Source: Albimonas marina (GTDB lineage Bacteria; Pseudomonadota; Alphaproteobacteria; Rhodobacterales; Rhodobacteraceae). From it: a stretch of DNA of 64,000 bases. Positions 55,410-63,162 of the stretch are shown piece after piece. Position 1 is the stretch's first letter; every line of letters starts with the position of its first letter. The DNA lies in assembly GCF_029223255.1 (NCBI RefSeq), contig NZ_JARHUC010000008.1, forward strand, positions 62,001 to 126,000, written 5' to 3'. The position numbers were made by a program, and so were the translations under genes. The notes beneath the pieces were generated by a model. It worked only from the letters and a program-made list of their open reading frames with translations, ran no database searches and was not told the DNA's origin.

Positions 55410-55476
55410 GACTCGCCGTCTGACGCTCCCGCGCCGTCCTGCTCCGTACCGATATAGGCGATTCGGCTGTCGAATC
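55410..55476 (-). promoter_or_regulatory. GANTC cluster upstream of rpoD
   Basis: GACTC at 55410-55414, GATTC at 55460-55464 and GAATC at 55472-55476. The last two form an inverted repeat GATTCG-N7-CGAATC between dnaG and rpoD, 85-105 bp before the rpoD ATG. This suggests CcrM-dependent control of rpoD or of a second promoter. Confidence 0.45.
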
Positions 55477-55489
55477 ACCATGCCCGGCG

Positions 55490-57640
55490 CTAACTCCGAC
55501 GCCTGGGCTTTTTACGCCACGGTTCCGACTCGATGAACGAGCCCAACCACCGCGACAGCTGATCGTCCCCTTCCGAGGTCCCGGCCTCGCCGCCGACTCC
55601 GCGGCGCGCGGCCTCTTCCCGCTCGCGGGAGATGTAGGCGAGGCGATGGGCGATTTCATCGGCCGTGTCGAGGGAAATCTCCTCGATGGCGGCCTTTCCT
55701 TCCTCCCTGGCGGAGAGGTGTCCCGCGTGGCGGTCCAACGCCTCGGCCAGGGCGGCGGCGGCCACGTCGGCCCCCGCCTCCGGGCCCAGCGCGCGGGTCA
55801 GCGCGAGGGGGCCGGCCGAGAGCGCGCCGCGCGGGTCGCCGTTCACCCGTTCGGCGAGCGCCCGCGACAGCGCATCGCGGGGGGCGTCGCTGTCGAGCGC
55901 CGCGGGAAGGCAGTCGAGCAGCGCGTCGCGAAGGCGCGCGAGGGCCGGATCGGCGAAGGGCATCTCGCGCAGCGAGTCCTCGTGGCGCTCGGCGGCCTCG
56001 GGGTGGTTGAGCACGCCCCACAGGATCATGCTCTCGCGGATGCGGATCTCGGCCTCGGCGGAGGCGGCGAGCGCGCTGGCGCGCACCTCGGGCGAGGGGC
56101 CCTCGGCGAAGCCGGAGTCGAAGGCGCCGCGGCGGCCGCCCCCGCGGGGGAACTTCCGCCCGCCGCCCTTGCGCCCGCCCTTGCCGAAGCCGCCGCCGGC
56201 GCCGCCGGTGTAGGAGCCCCGGTCGCGAGAGCCGTCGCCATAGGCGCCGTCGCCGTAGGGCGCGTCGTAGCCGCCTTGGTAGCCGCCCGGATCGAAGGCG
56301 GGCGCGAAATCCGGCCCGGCCGGCCCCGCGGCCCGCCCGCCCGCCGGGCGGAACAGCGCGTCGCGCCGCTCGCGCATCGCCTCGACGTAGTGGCGGCGCA
56401 GGTTCTGGTCGGGGATCTTGCGCAGCATCTGCCCGAGGTCGCGGTCGAGCGCCGCGCGCCGCTCGGGACTGTCGAGCTCGCGGTCCTCGGTCGCCGCGCG
56501 CCACAGCATCTCGACCAGCGGCAGCGCCTCGTCGAGCACCGCCTGCATCGCGCCCGGCCCCTCGGCGCGGATCAGGTCGTCGGGATCCTTGCCCGCGGGC
56601 AGCAGCGCGAAGCGAAGGGAGCGGCCGGGCCCGATCAGCGGCAGGGCGAGGTCCGCGAGCCGGCGCGCCGCGCGCAGGCCGGCCGCGTCGCCGTCGAGCG
56701 CCACCACCGGCTCGTCCGCCATCTTCCACAGCATCTGCAGCTGCTCGGCGGTGACGGCGGTGCCCAGCGGCGCGACCGCGCCCTCGAAGCCGCCGCCCAC
56801 CAGCGCGATCACGTCCATGTAGCCCTCGGCCGCGATCAGCGTCGCGCCCTTGCCCGCCGCCTCCCGCGCGGGGCCGTGGTTGAACAGCGAGCGGCCCTTG
56901 TCGAAGAGTTCCGTCTCCGGCCCGTTGAGGTACTTGGCCCGCGCCTCCGGGCTCAGCGCCCGGCCGCCGAAGCTGATGCAGCGCCCGCGCGCGTCGCGTA
57001 TCGGGAACATGATCCGGCCGCGGAAGCGGTCGAACGGGCGGGTGCCGCGGCGGTCGCCCTCCTCGGGGCGGATCAGCATGCCGGCGCGCACCAGCATCTC
57101 GGCCTCGACCCCCTTGGCGGCCATGGCGTCGAGCAGCCCGCCGCGCTCGTCGGGGGCGAAGCCGATCTCGAAGCGCGCCTGCGCGGCCTCGTCGAGGCCG
57201 CGACGCGCGAGGTAGGCGCGCGCCTCCGCCGCCTTGGCGGTGCGGAGCTGCATGCGGAAGTGCTTCACGCATTGCTCCATCACCTCGGCGAGACCCTTCT
57301 TCGCCTCGGCGCGCTTGGCTTCGGCCGGGTCGCGGGCGGGCATCTGCATGCCGGCCATCTGGGCCAGCGCCTCGACCGCCTCCATGAAGCCCAGGTTCTC
57401 GGCCTCGCGCAGGAAGGTGATGTGGTCGCCCTTCGCCTGGCAGCCGAAGCAGTAATAGAACCCCTCGCGGTCCTTCACGTGGAAGGAGGCGGTCTTTTCC
57501 TGGTGGAAGGGGCACGGCGCCCAGTAGTCGCCCTTGGCGGGGTTGGTCTTGGCCCGTTCCCACGCGACCTTGCGCCCGACCAGCGAGGCCAGGCTGACGC
57601 GATCGCGCAGCTCGTCGATGAATCCGGGCGGAAGAGACAT
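55490..57640 (-). CDS. dnaG: DNA primase
   Basis: A 716-residue primase making RNA primers at the replication fork. The zinc ligands are C43, H46, C64 and C67 (CPFHQEK and CFGC), followed by the RNA-polymerase/TOPRIM core with AEGYMDVIAL and ALDGDAAGLRAARRLAD, and a C-terminal DnaB-binding domain. Residues about 433-513 form a long Gly/Arg/Tyr-rich linker (GGYQGGYDAPYGDGAYGDGS, KGGRKGGGRKFPRGGGRRG), unusual in length and composition. The ATG before SLPPGFIDELRDRV is the family start. It is followed by rpoD. Confidence 0.96.
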   Translation of the reverse strand: MSLPPGFIDELRDRVSLASLVGRKVAWERAKTNPAKGDYWAPCPFHQEKTASFHVKDREGFYYCFGCQAKGDHITFLREAENLGFMEAVEALAQMAGMQMPARDPAEAKRAEAKKGLAEVMEQCVKHFRMQLRTAKAAEARAYLARRGLDEAAQARFEIGFAPDERGGLLDAMAAKGVEAEMLVRAGMLIRPEEGDRRGTRPFDRFRGRIMFPIRDARGRCISFGGRALSPEARAKYLNGPETELFDKGRSLFNHGPAREAAGKGATLIAAEGYMDVIALVGGGFEGAVAPLGTAVTAEQLQMLWKMADEPVVALDGDAAGLRAARRLADLALPLIGPGRSLRFALLPAGKDPDDLIRAEGPGAMQAVLDEALPLVEMLWRAATEDRELDSPERRAALDRDLGQMLRKIPDQNLRRHYVEAMRERRDALFRPAGGRAAGPAGPDFAPAFDPGGYQGGYDAPYGDGAYGDGSRDRGSYTGGAGGGFGKGGRKGGGRKFPRGGGRRGAFDSGFAEGPSPEVRASALAASAEAEIRIRESMILWGVLNHPEAAERHEDSLREMPFADPALARLRDALLDCLPAALDSDAPRDALSRALAERVNGDPRGALSAGPLALTRALGPEAGADVAAAALAEALDRHAGHLSAREEGKAAIEEISLDTADEIAHRLAYISREREEAARRGVGGEAGTSEGDDQLSRWLGSFIESEPWRKKPRRRS

Positions 57641-57718
57641 GGGCGCATTCTCCGGCGCCCGCCCCGAGTCGACAAGCGCCCCCGGCGTCGCCGCCCCGCC
57701 GCGGCGGCGGGGAGGGAG

Positions 57719-57779
57719 GCGGGCGGCCGGGCGGGCGAGACGCCCCCGCAGGGGCGGCGAGTCCCGTGCGGCCGCCCGC
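57719..57779. repeat. Nested inverted repeat after the DUF3572 gene
   Basis: Arms GCGGGCGGCCG (57719-57729) and CGGCCGCCCGC (57769-57779) abut the DUF3572 stop codon and enclose an inner hairpin CGCCCC-CGCA-GGGGCG. Just upstream on the + strand is a G4-type run (GGGGAGGGAGGCGGGCGG). It may terminate the short DUF3572 transcript. No T tract is present. Confidence 0.55.
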
Positions 57780-58058
57780 TCAGGTCCAGTCCGGCGCGTC
57801 GCCCCCCGGCAGCGCCTGGCGGGCGCGCATCGGCTGGTCGAACGGCAGGCCCTGCTCCTGGCAGAAGTCGATCAGCAGCGTCTCGTCCTGCAGCAGGTAG
57901 TCGAGCACGAAGCCCAGGAAATCCGGCTCCGCCGCCCGCGCGCGCAGGTCGTCGGGCGAGAGGCCGGCGGCCGCCATGAAGACGGTCAGCTCGTCCTCGC
58001 GCCCCGCCAGGAAGCCCAGCGCCCGCAGCGCCACCTGCTCGGCCGCCGCGGGGGTCAT
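57780..58058 (-). CDS. DUF3572 family protein
   Basis: A 92-residue helical protein matching DUF3572 (AAEQVALRALGFLAGREDELTVFMAAAGLSPDDLRARAAEPDFLGFVLDYLLQDETLLIDFC). Its function is unknown. It commonly sits beside pleD in alphaproteobacteria, as here, where it is divergent from pleD. The first ATG of the open frame is 46 codons upstream, but the extra sequence is Arg/Pro-rich, so the ATG before TPAAAEQ is used. Confidence 0.85.
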   Translation of the reverse strand: MTPAAAEQVALRALGFLAGREDELTVFMAAAGLSPDDLRARAAEPDFLGFVLDYLLQDETLLIDFCQEQGLPFDQPMRARQALPGGDAPDWT

Positions 58059-58175
58059 CGCGGCCCCCGGCAGGCGGCGGCGGCGCGGGGCCGGGGAACG
58101 GCGCCCGGCGCGGGGCGCAGGGCCCCGGCGGACGGGATCGGACAGGCGATCTTCATGACGTCGGGGCCTCGGCAA

Positions 58176-58192
58176 GATTCCGTTAACGTTTC
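58176..58192 (+). promoter_or_regulatory. GANTC and TTAAC motif upstream of pleD
   Basis: GATTC (58176-58180) is followed at once by CGTTAACGTTTCTCAA, similar to the CtrA-like boxes at 1798 and 6998 but with a six-base spacer. It lies about 90 bp before the pleD ATG. Confidence 0.3.
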
Positions 58193-58276
58193 TCAACCAG
58201 ACTTCTCGCGCGCGGCCGCCGGCCGCGCAAGACGCGACGCCTCGGCGCCCTGCGCTCCTGGTCCCGGAAGCCGACG

Positions 58277-59851
58277 ATGCCCGGACGTATCCTCATCGCC
58301 TCCGGCCCCCACGTGGCCGCCCACCGCCTGGCGGACCGGCTGTCGGCCGCCTTCCTCGCCGTGCGCCTCGTTCCCGACGGGCGCGCCGCGCTGGACGAGG
58401 CGCTGAACTGCGAGCCCAACGTGGTGATCGCCGACGCGCGCGCGGGGGGCATGGCGGGCCTCGCGCTCTGCCGGGCGCTGAAGGCGCACCCCTGCCTGCG
58501 CCACGCCCCCCTGCTGATCGCGGCCGAGGCGGCGAGCCCCGGCGACCGGCTCGCGGTGCTCGAGGCGGGGGCGGACGATTTCCTCTCCCTGCCCATGGAC
58601 GACGCGGCGCTGCTGGCGCGGCTGCGCAACCTGATGCGGGTGAAGGCGATGGTCGACGAGCTGCGCGCGCGCGAGCGCACCGCCCGCGCCCTGGGCCTGG
58701 TCGCGCCCGAGGCCGAGCGCGCCGCGGCGGCGGAGGGGGCGCGCGCCCCCGGCGACCTGCTGCTGGTGCGCGCCGACGGCGGCGCGCGACGCCGCGCGGC
58801 GCAGCTCTCGACCGGGCTCGGCCTCGCGGTGCGCCGCGCCGGCGACGGGCGGGAGGCGCTGGAGGCGGTCGACCTCGCCCCGCCGGAGCTGGTGCTGATC
58901 GAGCCGGACCTGCGCCGGGGCGGCGCGGTCGAGGATGCGCTGCGCCTGGTCGCGGCCATCCGCGGCCGTCCCGCGATGCGCGACGCGGGGCTGATCGTCG
59001 TCCTGCCCGCCGGGTCGTCCGCCGCGGACACGGCGCTGGACCTGGGCGCGAGCGATTGCGTCGCGGCCCCCGCCGACCTCGCCGAGCTCGGCGCCCGCCT
59101 GCGCACCCAGCTGCGGCGCAAGCGCTGCTCCGACCGGCTGCGCGATGCGGTGCGCCAGGGGCTGGAGCTGGCGGTGACCGATCCGCTGACGGGCCTGTTC
59201 AACCGCCGATACGCCGAGACGCACCTGGCCGCGATGGCCGCCCAGTGCGCCGCCGCCGGCCGGCCGCTGTCGCTGATGCTGCTCGACCTCGACCGGTTCA
59301 AGCAGATCAACGACCGCCACGGCCACCCCGCCGGCGACGCGGTGCTGCGCGGCTTCGCCGCCCGCCTGCGCGCCGCGGTGCGCGGGGTCGACCTGGTGGC
59401 GCGGATCGGGGGGGAGGAGTTCTGCGTGGCCCTGCCCGACGCCGACGAGGCCGAGGCCCGCGGCGTGGCCGAGCGGGTGCGCGCCGCCGTCGCCGACGCC
59501 CCCTTCCCGACGCCGGAGGGCGAGGCGATCCCGGTCACCGTCTCGATCGGCGTGGCGGTCGCCGCGCCCGGCCCGGGCCGAACGCTCCCGTCCGCGCGCC
59601 CCCCGACCGGCGCGGCGACGGGGGTCGGGGCCGCGTCCCTGCCGCCGCGGCCCCGCCCCATCGCGCTCGCGCCCGCCGGCATGGCCGAGCCGACCGCCGC
59701 CTTCGCCCGCCCCTCCCGCGCCGCCGCCGTCGGGATCGTCCCCGGCGCGAGCGCCGAGGACCGCTCCTCCCGCCTGATGGCGCTGGCCGACGCCGCGCTC
59801 TACCGCAGCAAGAGCCAGGGACGGGACCGGGTCTCCTTCGCCGGCTCCTGA
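58277..59851 (+). CDS. pleD: PleD-type diguanylate cyclase with two degenerate receiver domains
   Basis: A 524-residue REC-REC-GGDEF protein that should make cyclic di-GMP. GGDEF motif GGEEF is at 378-382 with an intact inhibitory I-site RGVD (369-372). The domain arrangement is that of PleD, but the receivers are eroded. REC1 keeps Asp53 (IADAR) but has lost the acidic pair near its start (ILIASG instead of ILVVDD). REC2 has Glu209 in place of the phosphoacceptor (VLIEPD). A roughly 70-residue Pro/Ala-rich insertion (about 428-497) splits the end of the GGDEF domain. The ATG gives the usual N-terminus. Confidence 0.88.
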   Translation: MPGRILIASGPHVAAHRLADRLSAAFLAVRLVPDGRAALDEALNCEPNVVIADARAGGMAGLALCRALKAHPCLRHAPLLIAAEAASPGDRLAVLEAGADDFLSLPMDDAALLARLRNLMRVKAMVDELRARERTARALGLVAPEAERAAAAEGARAPGDLLLVRADGGARRRAAQLSTGLGLAVRRAGDGREALEAVDLAPPELVLIEPDLRRGGAVEDALRLVAAIRGRPAMRDAGLIVVLPAGSSAADTALDLGASDCVAAPADLAELGARLRTQLRRKRCSDRLRDAVRQGLELAVTDPLTGLFNRRYAETHLAAMAAQCAAAGRPLSLMLLDLDRFKQINDRHGHPAGDAVLRGFAARLRAAVRGVDLVARIGGEEFCVALPDADEAEARGVAERVRAAVADAPFPTPEGEAIPVTVSIGVAVAAPGPGRTLPSARPPTGAATGVGAASLPPRPRPIALAPAGMAEPTAAFARPSRAAAVGIVPGASAEDRSSRLMALADAALYRSKSQGRDRVSFAGS

Positions 59852-59865
59852 CGGGGGCGGCGCAC

Positions 59866-59897
59866 GAAAAACCCCCGCCGGCGGGCGCAGGCGGGGG
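59866..59897 (-). terminator. Intrinsic terminator of the EF-hand/ECF operon
   Basis: An 8-bp perfect stem CCCCCGCC / GGCGGGGG (59872-59879, 59890-59897). On the minus strand it is followed by TTTTTCGTGC. It lies 36 bp after the last gene of the minus-strand operon and just beyond the convergent pleD stop codon. Confidence 0.85.
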
Positions 59898-59933
59898 CTG
59901 AAGGAAGGTGCGGTTCGGGCGAGGGGGCCGCGC

Positions 59934-60497
59934 TCAGTCGGCGTCGCGGCCCGGCTCGTGATCCTCGCCCCAGCGATGGCGGAAGCCCTTGCGGCGACGC
60001 TCGCGCAGCGCCTCGGCGATCTCGGCGCGGGTGGCGGGCGAGAGGTCGGAGGCGACCTCGAGCAGCAGCGCATCCGCCAGGTCGCGGCTGCGCCGCTCGG
60101 CCGCGCGGGCCTCGTTTAGGGCCGCGGCCAGCGCCGCGGGATCGAAGGGCGCGGCCTCCATCGCCACGGCGATGCGCGCGCGGGCGGCGTCGCGGGAGCG
60201 GGCGAGGTCGATCATCTCGTCGCGCCTCTCGCCGATAAGGTCGCGCGCGTCGTCGCGCGCCTCGGGCGGCAGGGCGCGGAACATCCGCCACAGCGTCACC
60301 CGGTCGAAGCCCGAGGGCATCTCGCCTGGCGGCGGGCCGCCGTGGCGCAGGAAGGCGCCGCCCGCCGCCCCGATCAGCAGCAGGTTCACGCAGACCGAGG
60401 CCGCCAGCGCCCAGATCACCCAGCGCCGGGTCCGCCCGGTCCGCGGGCCGGAGGGCGGCGGACCGGCGGCGTCGCGATCGGCGTCCACCGCCGTCAT
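59934..60497 (-). CDS. Periplasmic heavy-metal-sensor-like (Spy/CnrX-type) membrane protein
   Basis: A 187-residue protein with a cytoplasmic basic N-terminus, one membrane helix (about residues 27-47, WVIWALAASVCVNLLLIGAA) and an all-helical periplasmic domain with many Arg/Asp/Glu, rich in LXXRRDEM-type helical repeats. This resembles the Spy/CpxP/CnrX heavy-metal-resistance family. It is the last gene of the operon with an EF-hand protein and an ECF sigma factor, and overlaps the preceding gene by four bases (ATGA). It may act as the periplasmic sensor for the sigma/anti-sigma pair. Confidence 0.72.
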   Translation of the reverse strand: MTAVDADRDAAGPPPSGPRTGRTRRWVIWALAASVCVNLLLIGAAGGAFLRHGGPPPGEMPSGFDRVTLWRMFRALPPEARDDARDLIGERRDEMIDLARSRDAARARIAVAMEAAPFDPAALAAALNEARAAERRSRDLADALLLEVASDLSPATRAEIAEALRERRRKGFRHRWGEDHEPGRDAD

Positions 60498-61177
60498 CGC
60501 ACCGTCTCCGCGTCGGGGAAGGCGTCTTCGCTCAGCAGGTCCACGTCCAGCAGGGACACGTCGTAGGCCTCCTCGTAGGCGCCCATGGCGAGCGCGGCGA
60601 AGCCCTGCGAGACGGGATCGTCGTTCGCATAGCCCAGCGCCACCCCCAGCGCGGCCGAGGCCGCGAAGGCCGCCGGCGCGCCGAAGCGGGCGAGCGGGCG
60701 CCAGCCGCGCGCGGCCCGGGCCGCCGGGCGGGGCGCCGGGCGGCCGCGCCGCGGCTCGACCGCAGGCGCCGGCAGGGCCGAGAGCACGCCCGGCAGCGTC
60801 GCGTCCGCATCCGCGGCCAGGCGCGCCAAGAGATCCCCGGACAGGGGCGCCGCCTCGGACGCCCAGGCGCCGAGCGCCGCGTCGAGCTCCGCGGCCTCGG
60901 CCAGCGCCTCGGCGGCCGCGCGGGGCTCGGCGGCGGCGAAGGCGCGGGCGGAGGCACGCTCGGCCTCGGGCCAGGTCTCGAGGTCGGGACCGTGGACGAG
61001 GGCGAGGTCGCGGAAGGCCGCGGCAGGGGTCGCGTCGGGCCCGCGGCCCGGGTCGGAGAGATCCCGTCCCGAGGGCGCCCCGGCTCCGACGTCCTGCCCG
61101 GCGCGCCCGAATCCGGGCGCGGCCTCGCGGCCCGCCGGGTCGCCGTTGCTGCCGTCCACATCCCTGCGCGTCGTCAT
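60494..61177 (-). CDS. Putative anti-sigma factor, membrane-anchored
   Basis: A 227-residue protein with a Glu/Ala-rich N-terminal half, in which a helical segment (FRDLALVHGPDLETWPEAERASARAFAAAEPRAAAEALAEAAELDAAL) could bind a sigma factor. A single probable membrane helix (about residues 168-190) is followed by an acidic C-terminus. It is sandwiched between an ECF sigma factor and a Spy/CnrX-type protein, the position where anti-sigma factors usually lie. There is no zinc HXXXCXXC motif. A strong AAGGAGGA ribosome-binding site precedes the ATG. The role is inferred from context. Confidence 0.6.
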   Translation of the reverse strand: MTTRRDVDGSNGDPAGREAAPGFGRAGQDVGAGAPSGRDLSDPGRGPDATPAAAFRDLALVHGPDLETWPEAERASARAFAAAEPRAAAEALAEAAELDAALGAWASEAAPLSGDLLARLAADADATLPGVLSALPAPAVEPRRGRPAPRPAARAARGWRPLARFGAPAAFAASAALGVALGYANDDPVSQGFAALAMGAYEEAYDVSLLDVDLLSEDAFPDAETVR

Positions 61178-61357
61178 CGCGCCGTCCTCCTTGGCCGGGG
61201 CGGATCCCCGGCGTCGTTCATCGGTTGCACGCGCCCCGGCGCCGGTTCCGTCGCTTCGGACCCGGGCCGGCCCACATTTTTTCGCCACAGTCCGCCCGCC
61301 GCAGTCCGCCCAGGCGCTGCGACGCAGGCGGGATCGTTCATCGCCCGCGCCGCCCGC

Positions 61358-61975
61358 TCAGCCATCGAGGCTCCCCGCCGGGTCCAGCCCGACCTCGAGC
61401 CCCAGCGCCTCGCGCCGGTCCTTCAGGGCGGCGGCGAGGCCCCGGCGGGCGCGCGCCAGCAGGCTTTCCACCGCCTCGACGCTCAGGTCCAGCCTCTGCG
61501 CGATCTCGGGGTTCGACAGTTCGGCGAAGTGGCGAAGGGTCAACGCCGCGCGCTGACGCTCGGGCAGATCGGCGATGGCGGCGCGCAGGGCGGCGGCGCG
61601 GTCGGCCTCGGCCAGGCGCGCCTCGGCGCCGGGCGCGCCGTCGGGGCGCTCGGGCGGATCGTCCTGGCTCCAGCGGCGACGGCGGCGGAGGCGGTCGATG
61701 GCGAGGTTCTGCACCACCCGGTGCAGCCAGGTGCCCACCTGCGCCTCGCCCGGACGCCATTTCGGCGCCTGCTTCCACAGGCGCAGCATCGCCTCCTGGG
61801 CGACGTCCTCGGCCTCGGCCCGGTCGGAGAGCATGGCGATCGCGAGGCCGAGCGCCTTCGGCCCGTGGCGCGCGATCAGCGCACGGGATGCGGCCGGCTC
61901 CCCGGCGGCGGCCCGGGCCATCAGCGCGTCGTCGTCGTCCATCCTCGTCCCAGGCCCGGCGGCGTCCCAGGGCAT
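61358..61975 (-). CDS. ECF-family RNA polymerase sigma factor
   Basis: A 205-residue group IV sigma factor with region 2 (AEAEDVAQEAMLRLWKQAPKW, WLHRVVQNLAIDRLRRRRRW) and region 4 (LPERQRAALTLRHFAELSNPEIAQRLDLSVEAVESLLARARRGL). No extra N-terminal domain is present. A later ATG at 61942 is an alternative start. The gene precedes a putative anti-sigma factor and a periplasmic metal-sensor-like gene and follows an EF-hand protein gene, all minus strand, suggesting an envelope-signal (metal or calcium) transduction operon. Confidence 0.9.
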   Translation of the reverse strand: MPWDAAGPGTRMDDDDALMARAAAGEPAASRALIARHGPKALGLAIAMLSDRAEAEDVAQEAMLRLWKQAPKWRPGEAQVGTWLHRVVQNLAIDRLRRRRRWSQDDPPERPDGAPGAEARLAEADRAAALRAAIADLPERQRAALTLRHFAELSNPEIAQRLDLSVEAVESLLARARRGLAAALKDRREALGLEVGLDPAGSLDG

Positions 61976-62090
61976 CGCGCCTCCCCTCTCGAGCCGCGGC
62001 GGAGGGCGCCCGGCGGCCGAGCGCCGCCGGGCGGATCGTCATCGGGGCCGCCCGCAAGCGGGGCGGCGCCGGCGTCTCTCAGGAGCAGCC

Positions 62091-62789
62091 TCAGTCGTTC
62101 CCGTCAAGGCGGCGGGCGCCGCCCTTGCGCGCGAAGGCCTGCGCCTCATCCCGGCTGATGGCGCCGTCGTCGTTCACGTCGGCCTGGGCGACCAGCCGGT
62201 CGAGGCGCGCGATGGCGTCGGAGGAGGCGAACTCGGCCCGCGTCACCACGCCGTCGCCGTTCTCGTCGGCGGCGTCGAAGCGCTTCATCGCCCGCGTCCC
62301 GCCCTTGCGGCGGGCGGCCTCGGCGAGCTCGGTCGCGGTCAGCGCGCCGTCGCGGTCTGCGTCGAGCTCGGCGAAGTCCGGCGCCTTGTCGCGGCGCAGG
62401 CGGCCCATCTTCTCGACCGCCGCGTCGAACTCGGTGCGCTGCAGGCGGCCGTCGCCGTTGGCGTCGGCGCGCGCGATCACCTTGGCGGCGCGCTTCTCGG
62501 CGCGGGCGTCGCGCTTCTCGTCGCGGGCCTCGATCAGGGCGGCCATCTCGGCGCGCGCGACCTTGCCGTCGTCGTTCGCGTCCATCCGCTCGAACCGCTC
62601 CAGCGCCACGTTCTGGATCTCGGCGGTGGTCAGCTTGCCGTCGCCGTCGGCGTCCATGCGCTTGAACATGCGCTCGCCGCGGTCGCCGGGTTCGGCCAGG
62701 ACGGCCGCCGGCGCCAGGGCGGCGCCGAGGCCGGCCGCCAGGGCCGCCGCGAGGGCGGCGCGGGCGCGGGCTCGGTTCGGTCTCGTCAT
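62091..62789 (-). CDS. Exported six-EF-hand calcium-binding protein
   Basis: A 232-residue protein with a cleavable signal peptide (about 1-32, ending AVLA) and six EF-hand loops: DADGDGKLTTAE, DANDDGKVARAE, DANGDGRLQRTE, DADRDGALTATE, DENGDGVVTRAE and DVNDDGAISRDE. All keep the DxDxDG ligand pattern with a late acidic residue. It probably binds Ca2+ in the periplasm or outside the cell. It is the first gene of the minus-strand operon with an ECF sigma factor, a likely anti-sigma and a Spy/CnrX-type sensor, so it may buffer or report divalent ions for that system. No enzyme domain is visible. Confidence 0.88.
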   Translation of the reverse strand: MTRPNRARARAALAAALAAGLGAALAPAAVLAEPGDRGERMFKRMDADGDGKLTTAEIQNVALERFERMDANDDGKVARAEMAALIEARDEKRDARAEKRAAKVIARADANGDGRLQRTEFDAAVEKMGRLRRDKAPDFAELDADRDGALTATELAEAARRKGGTRAMKRFDAADENGDGVVTRAEFASSDAIARLDRLVAQADVNDDGAISRDEAQAFARKGGARRLDGND

Positions 62790-63162
62790 CGCTTCATCCT
62801 TCCAAGGTCTTCGCCCGGCCGGGCCGCGCCGCGCGGCGCGCCGTCCGGGCCCTATCTCCCCCCGGGGTTCAGGCGTTCAACGCCGCCCCGGCGCGGTTCC
62901 GTCGCCGGGCCGAGGATAATTTCGCGAAGCGGGCCGAAATCGGGCGTGCGGGCGGCGATCCGGAGGGGGCGGAGGAGCTCCTCGAACCCCCTCCGCGCCA
63001 CGCGGCGGAGGGGGGCCTCCGCGCCGCCGCGGCCATGCTGCAGCGCACCCATTTTCCCGCTCCGGCAATGCCCTTAAGGGGTTGGCGCAACGGGAGGCGA
63101 CACGCTGACGCAAGACGACTGGCGCACTGGCGCCGCGGCCTTGCGCGCGTACCCTGCCCCGC
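62790..63162. other. Divergent promoter region rich in palindromes
   Basis: 373 bp between the EF-hand operon and DUF983. It contains a 12-bp perfect palindrome GAGGAGCTCCTC (62972-62983) and a 10-bp stem CCCCCTCCGC / GCGGAGGGGG (62987-62996, 63005-63014). No gene is seen. The promoters of both flanking genes are expected here. Confidence 0.5.
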
